Shown: positions 1 through 6,790, counted from the stretch's first letter. The stretch is 10,861 nucleotides of DNA from Nitrospiria bacterium (GCA_030430725.1 JAUIKP010000062.1:1-10861); one strand, 5' to 3'. Numbers and translations are program-made. Notes: a model not told the origin generated them from the sequence alone.

Positions 1-732
1 GTTTTCGACCGGACGAATGGTCATGGCCAACAGGCCATCATTCGCAATATATTTCCGCAAAGTGTTCAACGTAGTTATCATCGCCCTGCGGGACAAATGG
101 GTATACACAGAGAAGGCATAAATGAGGTCAAACTTTGTCTCCCCAACCGGTAGGGAGGTAGGCAAATACTCGGATACGGCGAAATTTGTGCCGAGTCCCG
201 ACTTTCGGCAAAGCTCAATTGACTGCTCCCGTGGATCAACACCAAAGGTTTTTTCCTCGGCAGTGAAGTAATAGAGCAATTGCGCGATGCGGCCATAGCC
301 GCATCCAAAGTCTAAGACAGTGGCATTATCCAATTGTCTCCCGGTCACGCGCGTGTAGTTGTAACTCAACGCGCGCACGAACGCCGTGGTTTCCTTGAGC
401 AATGCCACTCCATGGTTCCCTGTCCAACTTCGCTGAACCTCATCACTTGCCATAGAAGGAAGTAATCGTGAAAGCTTGGGGTACTCAGGATCAGGCATGG
501 ACAATATAACCAAACCGAAGTCATCAAGACTGAGTTGACGAAGACCGGTTATGGCATCGCGACGAGTAACCACCCCCGGGTCCTTCTCCAATGCACGCAT
601 GACCTCCCTGATATACCCAAACATATGGTCTTTGGTGGAATCCACACTCACGGACACAGAAAACGCGGATGGAAGTTCCTTCAACAGCTTCAACCCATAG
701 GGCCTTAATATTTTTTTAATGAAGTTTTTCAT
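1..732 (-). CDS. Class I SAM-dependent methyltransferase, C-terminus cut by the window edge
   Basis: 244 residues are visible from ATG 732, open to the left edge. Residues 139-148 read VLDFGCGYGR, the glycine-rich SAM-binding motif I. It is followed by the acidic strand end GVDP (Asp166) and by FDLIYAFSVYTHL (Asp202 region), the motif IV/post-motif area usual in class I methyltransferases. The first 138 residues have no motif I recognise and may be a substrate- or partner-binding part. The substrate cannot be told. The start is uncertain: ATG 732 gives a lysine-rich MKNFIKKILRPYG start with only a weak GGAG upstream, while TTG 759 has AGAGGA too close to it. An in-frame TGA at 769-771 closes the frame upstream. 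Both candidate starts lie within DNA derived from the panB tail relic, so the translation signals may have been recruited from that scar. The fold is confident; the role is unknown. Confidence 0.8.
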   Translation of the reverse strand, partial: MKNFIKKILRPYGLKLLKELPSAFSVSVSVDSTKDHMFGYIREVMRALEKDPGVVTRRDAITGLRQLSLDDFGLVILSMPDPEYPKLSRLLPSMASDEVQRSWTGNHGVALLKETTAFVRALSYNYTRVTGRQLDNATVLDFGCGYGRIAQLLYYFTAEEKTFGVDPREQSIELCRKSGLGTNFAVSEYLPTSLPVGETKFDLIYAFSVYTHLSRRAMITTLNTLRKYIANDGLLAMTIRPVEN

Positions 733-864
733 CGCCCGTTGAACATGCTCCGCATTCAATTTCCTCTTTCATCCTTCCAGAAAGATTTCAAGACATTCGT
801 ATTCAGATGTAGAGGGGGTTTAACAAATTTAGGGGAGAAAGTCATAGGCTGGCTTAACAGGTCG
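704..864 (-). repeat. Direct repeat copy A (panB tail), pairs with 2391-2551
   Basis: The copy lies in the same orientation as the 3' end of the intact panB. The similarity begins about 12 bases beyond the stop codon, in an AT-rich stretch ending TTTTAATGA here and TTATTAATGA at panB, and runs to AACAGGTCG in both. The two copies bracket 865-2390. Divergence and a frameshift show the duplication is old. Confidence 0.65.
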
Positions 865-870
865 AGGGCC
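716..870 (-). pseudogene. panB: Decayed 3' end of a second panB copy
   Basis: The minus strand matches the last 50 or so codons of the intact panB at 2404-3192. One frame reads ALDLLSQPMTFSPKFVKP then LHLN; panB has YDLLGLFNDFVPKFVKP then AHLK. After a one-base frameshift near 772 it reads KEEIECGACSTGDEKLH and then TAA at 716-718; panB ends KEEVECGKFPTDAESYH and TAA. At DNA level 804-864 aligns with 2491-2551 and 745-763 with 2438-2457, about three quarters identical by eye. The frame stays open further right to about 974, where IPILGIG resembles the IPTIGIG of PanB, but the stretch between does not match, so that extension is doubtful. There is no start codon or N-terminal two thirds, so this cannot be a working hydroxymethyltransferase. 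Confidence 0.8.
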
Positions 871-1098
871 CGGAAAATGGATAAAGAGCCTTTCTTAGAC
901 TGCTCGTAAACTCCAGCGATACCCATGCGCCGGTCACGCCGAAAATCTCGAAGTCCGATGCCTAATATTGGGATCAGTCATATCCAGATCTAATGGAAAA
1001 ATTCTTGCGTGAGTTGCGCGAAAAAATACACGACCGCTTTTCCCTTCGCCTATAATAGGTGAAGCACTTTTGCTGGGACAGCTAAATTGGTTGCCATA
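871..1098. other. Intergenic stretch between the panB relic and the broken gene
   Basis: No supported gene. Two minus-strand frames are open for 30 to 40 codons around 870-974, one of which reads IPILGIG at its start (possible further panB remnant) and the other GVTGAWVSLEF. Neither has a start signal. The right part holds the 1045-1063 palindrome. There is also a 6-base inverted pair AGCTAA/TTAGCT at 1080-1085 and 1098-1103, which overlaps the stop of the neighbouring broken gene and could form a weak hairpin after it. Confidence 0.4.
1045..1063. repeat. 19-bp near-perfect palindrome
   Basis: TTCGCCTATAATAGGTGAA has two 9-base arms around a central A, with one C/T mismatch that is a G:U pair in RNA. 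It lies 36 bases downstream of the last codon of the broken minus-strand gene. It could be an operator-like site or the core of a transcript hairpin. No T-run follows on the minus strand, so it is not a clear intrinsic terminator. Confidence 0.4.
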
Positions 1099-2127
1099 TT
1101 AGCTGCCCTTCTGCCGCCATGGGTAGGTTGCATCCAAATTCCTTTGAACCTCTTGCAACTTTCTCTCTGTCCACTCGACAGCCTCGGAAATAGCGGCATC
1201 AGGTGTGTCTAGTGAATATGACTTCTCCAAAATGACGTTGCTAAAGGTCGAAGCGGCAGCTGTCATCCATGAGCTACCTTGGCCATCGACCCGAAGAAGA
1301 ACTGTCACCCAGCGATTCTGCTTGCAAAGTTCAACCTCTGTCAGATGCCCCGATCTTGAAGAATCATCTACTATGACGAATCAAGCGATTGCACCGATAG
1401 CCACTACTTTTTGTGCAAGATCGTGATAGGGATGGTCTGGAACATCCTTAATCAGCAAAGGATCGTACCCGAGACGCGTTAATGCATCTCCGATAGCGAC
1501 AAGACGAGCCATTCCGTCTTGGTCATAATTGCCCAAGAGTAGCACTGTTTTGTGCTTAAAGGTTTCAATGTACTGACGAATAGAGACGTGTCGTTCCTGT
1601 GCTCATTTGCTTTCGACAAAAGCTGCGAGAACTTCATCCTTTGCTCGCGAGATAGCTCTTTCTCGGCTCCAAAATTGAGCAGAACGGTTACCGTACACTT
1701 CAGCATAATGAAGGTGACGTCTCCAATCCTTCCCTTCAAAATTGATATTGTTAATGAAGAGCTCTGCTCCGTCATTCATCAGCCGAAATGGAAAGGCACC
1801 GCTTAGCGTCGCATCTGAAATGCCGCTATTTGAGCCAATAATACTCAATAAATGGCCCGTTTCGCGAAGCCAAGCTGGTGCGGACACCAGCAAGTCTTCA
1901 ATTCTTGCACTGTCTCTCTGTGTCTCGATGACCGTGGCTTCAGCTGGGAAGTACTCGATGGCTGTTCCAAACTGTGTGGACACATAACCAATAATGCGAG
2001 CTGGCAAGAGTGAGAGATGAAACAACTCCTTCCCGATCTCGGGCGAAAAATAACTATCGGCTGTATTCGAAAGGCAAGAATGAAAGACTTCTATGAATTC
2101 CCGTGGGCTATCTTCAGTGACATTCAT
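1099..2127 (-). pseudogene. Protein of unknown function with C-terminal Rossmann/TIR-like domain, interrupted by two in-frame TGA codons
   Basis: One unbroken register runs from ATG 2127 to TAA 1099-1101 (343 codons) apart from TGA at codon 175 (1603-1605, after FVESK) and codon 249 (1381-1383, after AIGAIA). Protein-like sequence continues across both: AQERHVSIRQYIETF after the first, FVIVDDSSRSGHLTEVELCK after the second, and it ends near NLDATYPW. Residues about 195-275 alternate hydrophobic strands with TVLLLGNYD, a helix and loop GYDPLLIKDVPD, then FVIVDDSS..GHLTE. This resembles the TIR-like or deoxyribosyltransferase-like Rossmann proteins that bind nucleotides; the resemblance is by eye. 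Residues 1-174 are unrecognised. Both TGAs could come from CGA (Arg) by a single C-to-T change. Other genes here use TGA as a normal stop, so a broken gene is the likeliest reading. The ribosome-binding site is poor. Confidence 0.7.
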
Positions 2128-2403
2128 TACTTGTACCCGAAAAGTTTGAAATAATTAGACTGATCCGCATAGCACCTTTGATGAGTTCACAGTGCGTCTA
2201 ACGGACTGCGGACGCCTGCCGGTCTCGCAGGATATCAGGCCCCAACCGAAAACCTTGAATAGACCATAGGAATTTTTGGTTAACTGATGAAGTTAGTCAA
2301 GTTGCTGATAGAAAGCGGGTAGTCTGGAAAGATTGAAGCTTGGCAGAGTGTGGAAAACGTTCAGCCCAAAGATCGTAAGAAGTATGCGGCAAGGATTTAT
2401 TTA
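2128..2403. other. Intergenic stretch between panB and the broken gene
   Basis: 276 bases with no supported gene in either strand. It contains a short inverted repeat TAACT-GATGA-AGTTA near 2281-2295 and CCTGC/GCAGG near 2216-2232. Neither is followed by a T-run, so I see no convincing terminator for panB. No strong promoter for the broken gene was found. Confidence 0.35.
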
Positions 2404-2551
2404 TTAATGATAACTTTCAGCATCGGTGGGGAATTTTCCGCATTCAACTTCTTCTTTATACCGCCGGAGCGCCTGCAAGGCATCCGCCTTCAGATGTGCA
2501 TAGGGTTTGACAAATTTCGGGACAAAGTCATTGAAGAGGCCTAACAGGTCG
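2391..2551 (-). repeat. Direct repeat copy B (3' end of intact panB), pairs with 704-864
   Basis: This is the functional panB tail plus about 13 bases past its stop codon. It is the intact partner of the relic. The arrangement, an intact gene 3' end with a second partial copy about 1.5 kb downstream in the same direction, is what an insertion into a gene's 3' end or a partial tandem duplication would leave. Confidence 0.6.
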
Positions 2552-3192
2552 TAAAGCACCAACACTTGCCCGTCACACCCCTGCCCGGCGCCAATACCAA
2601 TGGTCGGAATCGAGAGGGCTTGGGTAATGCGTTGCGCCAGTTCGGTCGGCATGCATTCCAGGACCACGGCAAATGCCCCGGCGGCTTCCAGTGCCTTGGC
2701 ATCACTCACGATAGTTTCCGCTTCATTTTGCGCTTTCCCCTTAACCGAATACCCGCCAGATTGATTGACCGACTGTGGTGTCATGCCCACGTGACCCATG
2801 ACGGGAATGCCAAAACGAGTCATGGCCTCCACCCGATCAATTACTGATAGTCCTCCTTCAAGTTTCACGGCGGCGGCCCCCGCTTGCAGAAAGCGCCCCG
2901 CATTGCGCACCGCATCTTCCACGCTGGCCTGGTAAGACATAAACGGCATATCTCCGATCACCATGGCCCGTTTGGCGGCCTGAGTCACCAACCGCGTGTG
3001 ATAGAGCATGTCTTCCATGGTCACCGATAAGGTATTGGGCTTGCCCTGCACGACCATCCCAAGAGAATCGCCCACGAGAATGACGTCCAGCCCGGCCTGC
3101 TCCACAATCCGCGTGAACAGGGCATCGTAGGCGGTCACGACCGTTAACTTTTTGCCCTGTTTCTTGTGTTGTATAAAATCTGGAATCGTCAT
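2404..3192 (-). CDS. panB: 3-methyl-2-oxobutanoate hydroxymethyltransferase (ketopantoate hydroxymethyltransferase)
   Basis: PanB transfers a hydroxymethyl group from 5,10-methylene-tetrahydrofolate to 2-oxoisovalerate, making ketopantoate, the first committed step to pantothenate and coenzyme A. It is cytoplasmic. The 262 residues are the usual full length. Visible landmarks are VTAYDA (18-23), VGDSLGMVVQG with the metal-binding Asp42-Ser43, GDMPF with metal-binding Asp81, VKLEGG with Lys110 and metal-binding Glu112, HVGMTPQS (134-141), VVLECMP with the likely catalytic base Glu179, and IPTIGIGAG. Start ATG 3192 has only a weak AGAAG upstream. It lies 27 bases after the folD stop, so the two are probably one transcript, and FolD helps supply the one-carbon folate this enzyme uses. 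The 3' end is duplicated as a decayed copy at 716-870. Confidence 0.96.
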   Translation of the reverse strand: MTIPDFIQHKKQGKKLTVVTAYDALFTRIVEQAGLDVILVGDSLGMVVQGKPNTLSVTMEDMLYHTRLVTQAAKRAMVIGDMPFMSYQASVEDAVRNAGRFLQAGAAAVKLEGGLSVIDRVEAMTRFGIPVMGHVGMTPQSVNQSGGYSVKGKAQNEAETIVSDAKALEAAGAFAVVLECMPTELAQRITQALSIPTIGIGAGQGCDGQVLVLYDLLGLFNDFVPKFVKPYAHLKADALQALRRYKEEVECGKFPTDAESYH

Positions 3193-3219
3193 GTTTGCAA
3201 CTTCTGGGTGACGTACTCG

Positions 3220-4077
3220 TTATGTACCGGCAGTCCGTTTAGCTGATTCCACCGTGTTCTGAAGCAGCATAGCGATCGTCATCGGGCCAACACCACCGGG
3301 AACAGGTGTGATCCATCCCGCGCATGCTTTGACCCGTTCAAAGTCCACATCCCCGACTAATTTTCCATCGGCTAATCGGTTAATCCCCACATCAATCACA
3401 ATTGCCCCCGGTTTCACCATGTCTGAGGTGACGAAGAGAGGTTTCCCGATTGCCGCAATCACGATGTCGGCTTCACGAACCACCCCTGGAAGATCTTTAG
3501 TGCGTGAATGACAAATGGTGACGGTGGCATGCCGGTGCAAAAGCAACATGGCCACAGGCTTTCCCACAATATTACTACGACCAATCACGACGGCCCGTTT
3601 CCCGGCAATGTCCTGTCCGGTCGAATCAATCATTTGAATGACCCCCTTAGGTGTACAGGGGATAAACACTGGGTCGCCGGTGACTAAACGCCCGACATTG
3701 ACCGGGTGAAATCCATCGACATCCTTCTCAGGAGAGACGGCTTGCAAGATCGCTTGACTGTCCATGCCCGGAGGCAGGGGAAGCTGGACCAGAATGCCGT
3801 GAATAAGAGGGTCGCCATTGAGCCGATGGATCAACTTCAATAATGTTTCTTGATCAGTCGATGCTGGCAAAAGATGTTCCTGAGGATAGAGTCCGGCTTT
3901 TTCACAAGCTATTTTCTTGTTCCGCACATAGACGGCCGATGCCGGATCGTCACCGACCAATACTGCGGCTAATCCGGGTTTGATTCCAGTGTCCTTTTCG
4001 AGGAGTCGAACCTCTTCTGCAAGGCGCTCTCGAATCGACTGGGCTAATGCTTTGCCATCAATTATCTGTGCGAGCAC
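3220..4077 (-). CDS. folD: Bifunctional methylenetetrahydrofolate dehydrogenase / methenyltetrahydrofolate cyclohydrolase
   Basis: FolD oxidises 5,10-methylene-THF to methenyl-THF with NADP and hydrolyses that to 10-formyl-THF, feeding purine and formyl-methionine synthesis and balancing the one-carbon pool. It is cytoplasmic and usually dimeric. The 285 residues are full length. Signatures in order: IIDGKALAQ (5-13), YVRNKK with the Tyr50-xxx-Lys54 active-site pair, HGILVQLPLPPG, KDVDGFHPVNVGRL, the nucleotide-binding loop GRSNIVGKPVAMLL, and the C-terminal PVPGGVGPMTIAMLL. The start is GTG 4077, chosen because AAGGAG lies five bases upstream and because it begins the conserved N-terminus. 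A 115-bp palindromic repeat begins about 20 bases upstream, so its promoter must lie within or beyond that repeat. panB follows after 27 bases. Confidence 0.97.
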   Translation of the reverse strand: MLAQIIDGKALAQSIRERLAEEVRLLEKDTGIKPGLAAVLVGDDPASAVYVRNKKIACEKAGLYPQEHLLPASTDQETLLKLIHRLNGDPLIHGILVQLPLPPGMDSQAILQAVSPEKDVDGFHPVNVGRLVTGDPVFIPCTPKGVIQMIDSTGQDIAGKRAVVIGRSNIVGKPVAMLLLHRHATVTICHSRTKDLPGVVREADIVIAAIGKPLFVTSDMVKPGAIVIDVGINRLADGKLVGDVDFERVKACAGWITPVPGGVGPMTIAMLLQNTVESAKRTAGT

Positions 4078-4096
4078 GTCGACTCCTTCTCCTGAA

Positions 4097-4211
4097 GTGT
4101 TGAAAAATGCCGCCAGCAGCGTTCTCGCCCCTTGGCCGTGCTCACGTACTCCTTCGTACGCTCCGCCCGTCCAATTGGCTGCGGCCTTGCTGAGCGGACA
4201 TTTTTGAACAC
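4097..4211. repeat. 115-bp imperfect palindromic element (REP/MITE-like)
   Basis: The outer arms GTGTTGAAAAATG (4097-4109) and CATTTTTGAACAC (4199-4211) are inverted copies matching at 12 of 13 bases. Inward the complementarity continues in pieces: CCGCCAGCAGCG on the left against CTGCGG..TTGCTGAGCGG on the right. The centre is a small hairpin, CGTAC-TCCTT-CGTACG, at about 4145-4160. No coding frame is supported. It sits between the folD start and the divergent gene. The shape, with terminal inverted repeats, a GC-rich folded middle and a size near 115 bp, is that of a small non-autonomous or REP-type interspersed repeat. From memory similar repeats are common in Nitrospira genomes, which I cannot verify here. 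Confidence 0.65.
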
Positions 4212-4480
4212 TCCATTATTTTGCTCTCGGTTACTCCCATGCGGCTTAATTGCAAAATATATTATCTTTTCAACAGACCCTTGCATTGAAATGGTTATGC
4301 AGCCCATTAAGGTAATTTTACGATATCAGGCAGGGAAAATCTTCGTCAACGAAATGGCGGCCTCCCCCTTTCTTGACACCCTACAAAACCCTCACTTAAC
4401 ATGCTACTTCAGCTTTTCCTCCAGGTATCCCTTGTCGAATTGATCGTCATCATCGTCTCAGCGAAAGTTCGGTAATTCCC
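4212..4480. other. Divergent intergenic region between the repeat and the propeller gene
   Basis: No supported gene. The left half is AT-rich (TGCAAAATATATTATC near 4251-4266) and is the likeliest place for a folD promoter reading left, though I cannot fix its hexamers. The right half holds the rightward promoter candidate at 4373-4402. About 80 bases of leader lie between that promoter and ATG 4481, with no riboswitch-like structure recognised. Confidence 0.4.
4373..4402 (+). promoter_or_regulatory. Candidate sigma-70-type promoter for the propeller/Cys-rich pair
   Basis: A perfect -35 box TTGACA at 4373-4378 is followed after 18 bases by TAACAT at 4397-4402, which matches the -10 consensus at four of six positions. 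It points toward the gene starting at 4481, about 70 bases downstream of the expected transcription start. Confidence 0.5.
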
Positions 4481-5455
4481 ATGAAGCCATATAGCCTTGC
4501 TGTCTCTTTCAGGAATGCGATCCTCACCAGTTTGTTGGTGCTGAGTTGTTGGACTGCCATCTACGCTGAGGAAGTGACAAATTTAGCGTTCCCGCAAAGC
4601 ATGATTGCCGATGGGGGGCAGGTCTATTTCATCGCCAATGCCAACGGAGACCCTGGAACACGCCAAAACAAAGGTTTTATTAGTAAAGTGACGACTGAAG
4701 GTAAGATGATTGACCTCCACTTTATTCAAGGAGGGCAACAGTCGGTCACCTTGAATTCACCAAAAGGGATGGCTCTTGTGGGCTCAACCCTATATGTGGC
4801 CGATCTTGATGTGGTTCGGGGATTTGACAAAAATACGGGACAATCCCTGCATACCATTCCCTTTACACAATTTCACAGTCAATCTCTTGCCGGGTTGGCA
4901 GCGGACCCACAAGGCGGGCTCTATGTCTCTGATGCCGATTCCAATACCATATATTATATTGCTGATCCCGCCCACGATCACACCGTGACGGTCTTTGCCC
5001 GGCATGAAAGCTTATCGCACCCGCGTGGACTTTCCATTCATCCCAGGAATGGGCATGTGGTCGGGGTCGGATGGGAGGATGGAAAGATTTTTGAAATTGA
5101 TGAAACCGGAACGATTCAGGAGCTGTTTGCCAACACCTTGTTTACCGGAGGGTTCCATAATTTGGACGGTATTGATTTCGACAAATATGGCACCATGTAT
5201 GTGTCTGATCTCACGGCAGGGAAAGTCTGGAGAATTTTGGCCAATCACAAAAAAGAGGTGATTGCGGAATTTCTTTTATCACCTTCGGGAATCGGGATTG
5301 ACCGTGTCAATCACGTCATCATGGTCCCCTACTTATATGTGAACGGTGCAGAGATTAATGGCCTTGAGCGTCCTTCTAACGATAATCCTAACAAAAAACC
5401 CCGATCTTGGTCTGATTATGGTATGGGCTGGCTCAAGAAAGATTTCGGCGAATGA
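4481..5455 (+). CDS. Exported beta-propeller (NHL/SMP-30-like) repeat protein
   Basis: 324 residues. The N-terminus is a signal peptide: Lys2/Arg11, a hydrophobic run at about 13-28, and a signal peptidase I site after Ala29 (AIYA, then EE). A lipoprotein-type alternative, VLSC at 20-23, also fits, so the anchor is unsettled. The mature part shows repeated blade-like units of the form hydrophobic-GLxxD..G.LYVSDxDxNxI, for example near PKGMALVGSTLYVADLD, LAGLAADPQGGLYVSDAD and LDGIDFDKYGTMYVSDL. This is the pattern of NHL and SMP-30/gluconolactonase propellers. It is therefore likely periplasmic or surface-exposed and either binds a ligand or hydrolyses a lactone; no catalytic set can be fixed by eye. 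ATG 4481 is preceded by a poor ribosome-binding site. The stop overlaps the next start by ATGA, indicating coupled translation. Confidence 0.82.
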   Translation: MKPYSLAVSFRNAILTSLLVLSCWTAIYAEEVTNLAFPQSMIADGGQVYFIANANGDPGTRQNKGFISKVTTEGKMIDLHFIQGGQQSVTLNSPKGMALVGSTLYVADLDVVRGFDKNTGQSLHTIPFTQFHSQSLAGLAADPQGGLYVSDADSNTIYYIADPAHDHTVTVFARHESLSHPRGLSIHPRNGHVVGVGWEDGKIFEIDETGTIQELFANTLFTGGFHNLDGIDFDKYGTMYVSDLTAGKVWRILANHKKEVIAEFLLSPSGIGIDRVNHVIMVPYLYVNGAEINGLERPSNDNPNKKPRSWSDYGMGWLKKDFGE

Positions 5456-6162
5456 GTAAATGCCTCTATTGTCATCAACGTAAGGGGAAACGAGTCTGTC
5501 CCGCACTTGAAGGCATGATTTGCAGCCAATGCTGTGGCACAAACCGCATCACGAATATCAGTTGCCCGACATCTTGCATCTTTCTGGAGAGCAATGATGA
5601 CTATCAACAAAAACGAGTGGGTAACCGGTTTGAACTCGAACGGCGAGGGTTCTACCGACAATTATTAGATCTCGGTGGGGAACGGGCAACTGAAATTTTT
5701 TATGTCTTTGAGGCTCTGGCCTATCGCTTTTTTCAAGATCGGCGTGATGCGCAAGACGCGGAGGTGTTGGAAGGCATTCAAAGCCTTCGCCGAAGCTTCA
5801 GCCTGATCCACATACCAGAGGCCGGGTTGCCAGCCTTCGGTGAAGAATTACGGAAGGAATTTAAGGTCTTTGGCGAGCGCCAACCCTTGGAACCTCATTT
5901 GGTGACCAACGTGTTGGACCAAGCCCATACCTTCATTCAAAATTTTTCCGGACCAGGGCTTCGTTCCCATCGATTTTTACACGGATTACTTGGCTATATC
6001 CGAGAACGCCATCCCGATGTGGCAGAACAACTCGCTCGCCAAACCGGGGCGGGAGGACGTATCATTGTCCCCAGTGGATTTGATTATGCTCCTGACTACC
6101 CTTCGACGGAACCGGTCAACCGACCCGCACCTTCCATCAACATTCCCGGTCAATCCTCCTGA
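5452..6162 (+). CDS. Cysteine-rich, probably zinc-binding protein of unknown function
   Basis: 236 residues with no signal peptide or membrane segment. The first 45 residues carry nine cysteines: CxxC at 4-7, Cys16, CxxCC at 24-28, and CxxxC at 38-42 within ICSQCCGTNR and SCPTSC. This is the layout of a treble-clef or double zinc-ribbon module. I have the impression that the CCGxxR...CPxxC pattern recurs at the N-terminus of other bacterial proteins of unknown function. Residues about 60-200 are helix-rich and charged without a recognised motif. The tail is proline-rich and probably flexible. It starts inside the stop of the propeller gene (ATGA), so the two are co-expressed, although one product is exported and the other appears cytoplasmic. 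A role in nucleic-acid or protein binding is possible but not shown. Confidence 0.8.
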   Translation: MSKCLYCHQRKGKRVCPALEGMICSQCCGTNRITNISCPTSCIFLESNDDYQQKRVGNRFELERRGFYRQLLDLGGERATEIFYVFEALAYRFFQDRRDAQDAEVLEGIQSLRRSFSLIHIPEAGLPAFGEELRKEFKVFGERQPLEPHLVTNVLDQAHTFIQNFSGPGLRSHRFLHGLLGYIRERHPDVAEQLARQTGAGGRIIVPSGFDYAPDYPSTEPVNRPAPSINIPGQSS

Positions 6163-6163
6163 G

Positions 6164-6790
6164 TTACTCAATCAGATCTATCGTCATTTCAATTCGCTCT
6201 AAAGGATTATCCTTCAAATCGCGAGGCTGGCTCACGATCGTGTCGATGACATCAAGGCCTTTCACGACTTCACCAAACACTGTGTACTGGCCATCTAAAT
6301 GGGGAGCCTTATCCGCCATGATGAAAAACTGCGATCCCGCGCTATTAGGATCTGCCGTACGCGCTGCGGAAAGAATGCCTTTTTCGTGAATAATTCGATT
6401 AAATTCTGCTGGAACCGTATAGCCTGGCCCCCCGGTTCCGTATCGGCTTCGATTGGCGGGATCTTTGGTCAAAGGATCTCCCCCTTGAATCATAAATCCA
6501 GGAATGATCCGATGAAAAATGGTTCCGTTATAAAACCCTGACTTGGCTAATTTGAGAAAACTTTCCACATGCTTCGGTGCTAAGTCCGGAAATAACACCG
6601 CTTCCATTTCTCCAAATTTCGTTTTAATCAGAACATGAGGTGCCTTGGCCTCAGCCTTCGATGGTTCTTCCGCAGCCGTCCCCGTTGGGACGAGAGAACC
6701 ACCGGCAGTGACAATGGTGTACAGTCCGATCACCATCATGAGCTGACGTAGAACACTGGATAAAGTTCGTGGCTGCGACACAACCCTCAT
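6164..6790 (-). CDS. Exported cyclophilin-type peptidyl-prolyl cis-trans isomerase
   Basis: 208 residues. It catalyses cis-trans isomerisation of X-Pro bonds and so assists folding, here outside the cytoplasm. The signal peptide has a long n-region with Arg2, Arg8 and Arg15, a hydrophobic stretch at about 17-29 and likely cleavage near GTAA-EE (40-41). The cyclophilin core follows: FHRIIPGFMIQGGDP (92-106) with the catalytic Arg94, SAGSQFFIM, and HLDGQYTVFGEVVKG. It is the short bacterial type. ATG 6790 is chosen because AGGAGG lies just upstream; a longer in-frame start at 6856 would run into rnc and lacks a site. It begins 16 bases after the rnc stop, so it is probably the last gene of that operon. 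Its stop is one base from the convergent Cys-rich gene. Confidence 0.94.
   Translation of the reverse strand: MRVVSQPRTLSSVLRQLMMVIGLYTIVTAGGSLVPTGTAAEEPSKAEAKAPHVLIKTKFGEMEAVLFPDLAPKHVESFLKLAKSGFYNGTIFHRIIPGFMIQGGDPLTKDPANRSRYGTGGPGYTVPAEFNRIIHEKGILSAARTADPNSAGSQFFIMADKAPHLDGQYTVFGEVVKGLDVIDTIVSQPRDLKDNPLERIEMTIDLIE

Noticed and set aside
78..308. 76-codon minus-strand ORF inside the methyltransferase
   Set aside because: It is out of frame with the clear SAM-binding motif frame, which is open across the whole of 1-768.
716..772. An 18-codon minus-strand ORF starting ATG 772 with a nearby purine-rich site
   Set aside because: It matches the last 18 codons of panB almost residue by residue, so it is the frameshifted end of the relic rather than a small gene.
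1381..1605. Reading the two in-frame TGA codons as selenocysteine
   Set aside because: No convincing SECIS-like stem-loop was seen just after either TGA, the surrounding residues do not resemble a redox site, and single C-to-T changes of CGA explain both.
2193..2299. attC-like recombination site (GTCTAAC ... GTTAGTC about 100 bases apart)
   Set aside because: The second box does not fit the GTTRRRY consensus and the sequences inside the boxes are not complementary. No integron integrase or cassette array is present.
4062..4443. Overlapping ORFs of 75-103 codons on both strands in the folD upstream region
   Set aside because: They run through the palindromic repeat and AT-rich promoter region, lack ribosome-binding sites and have no protein-like pattern.
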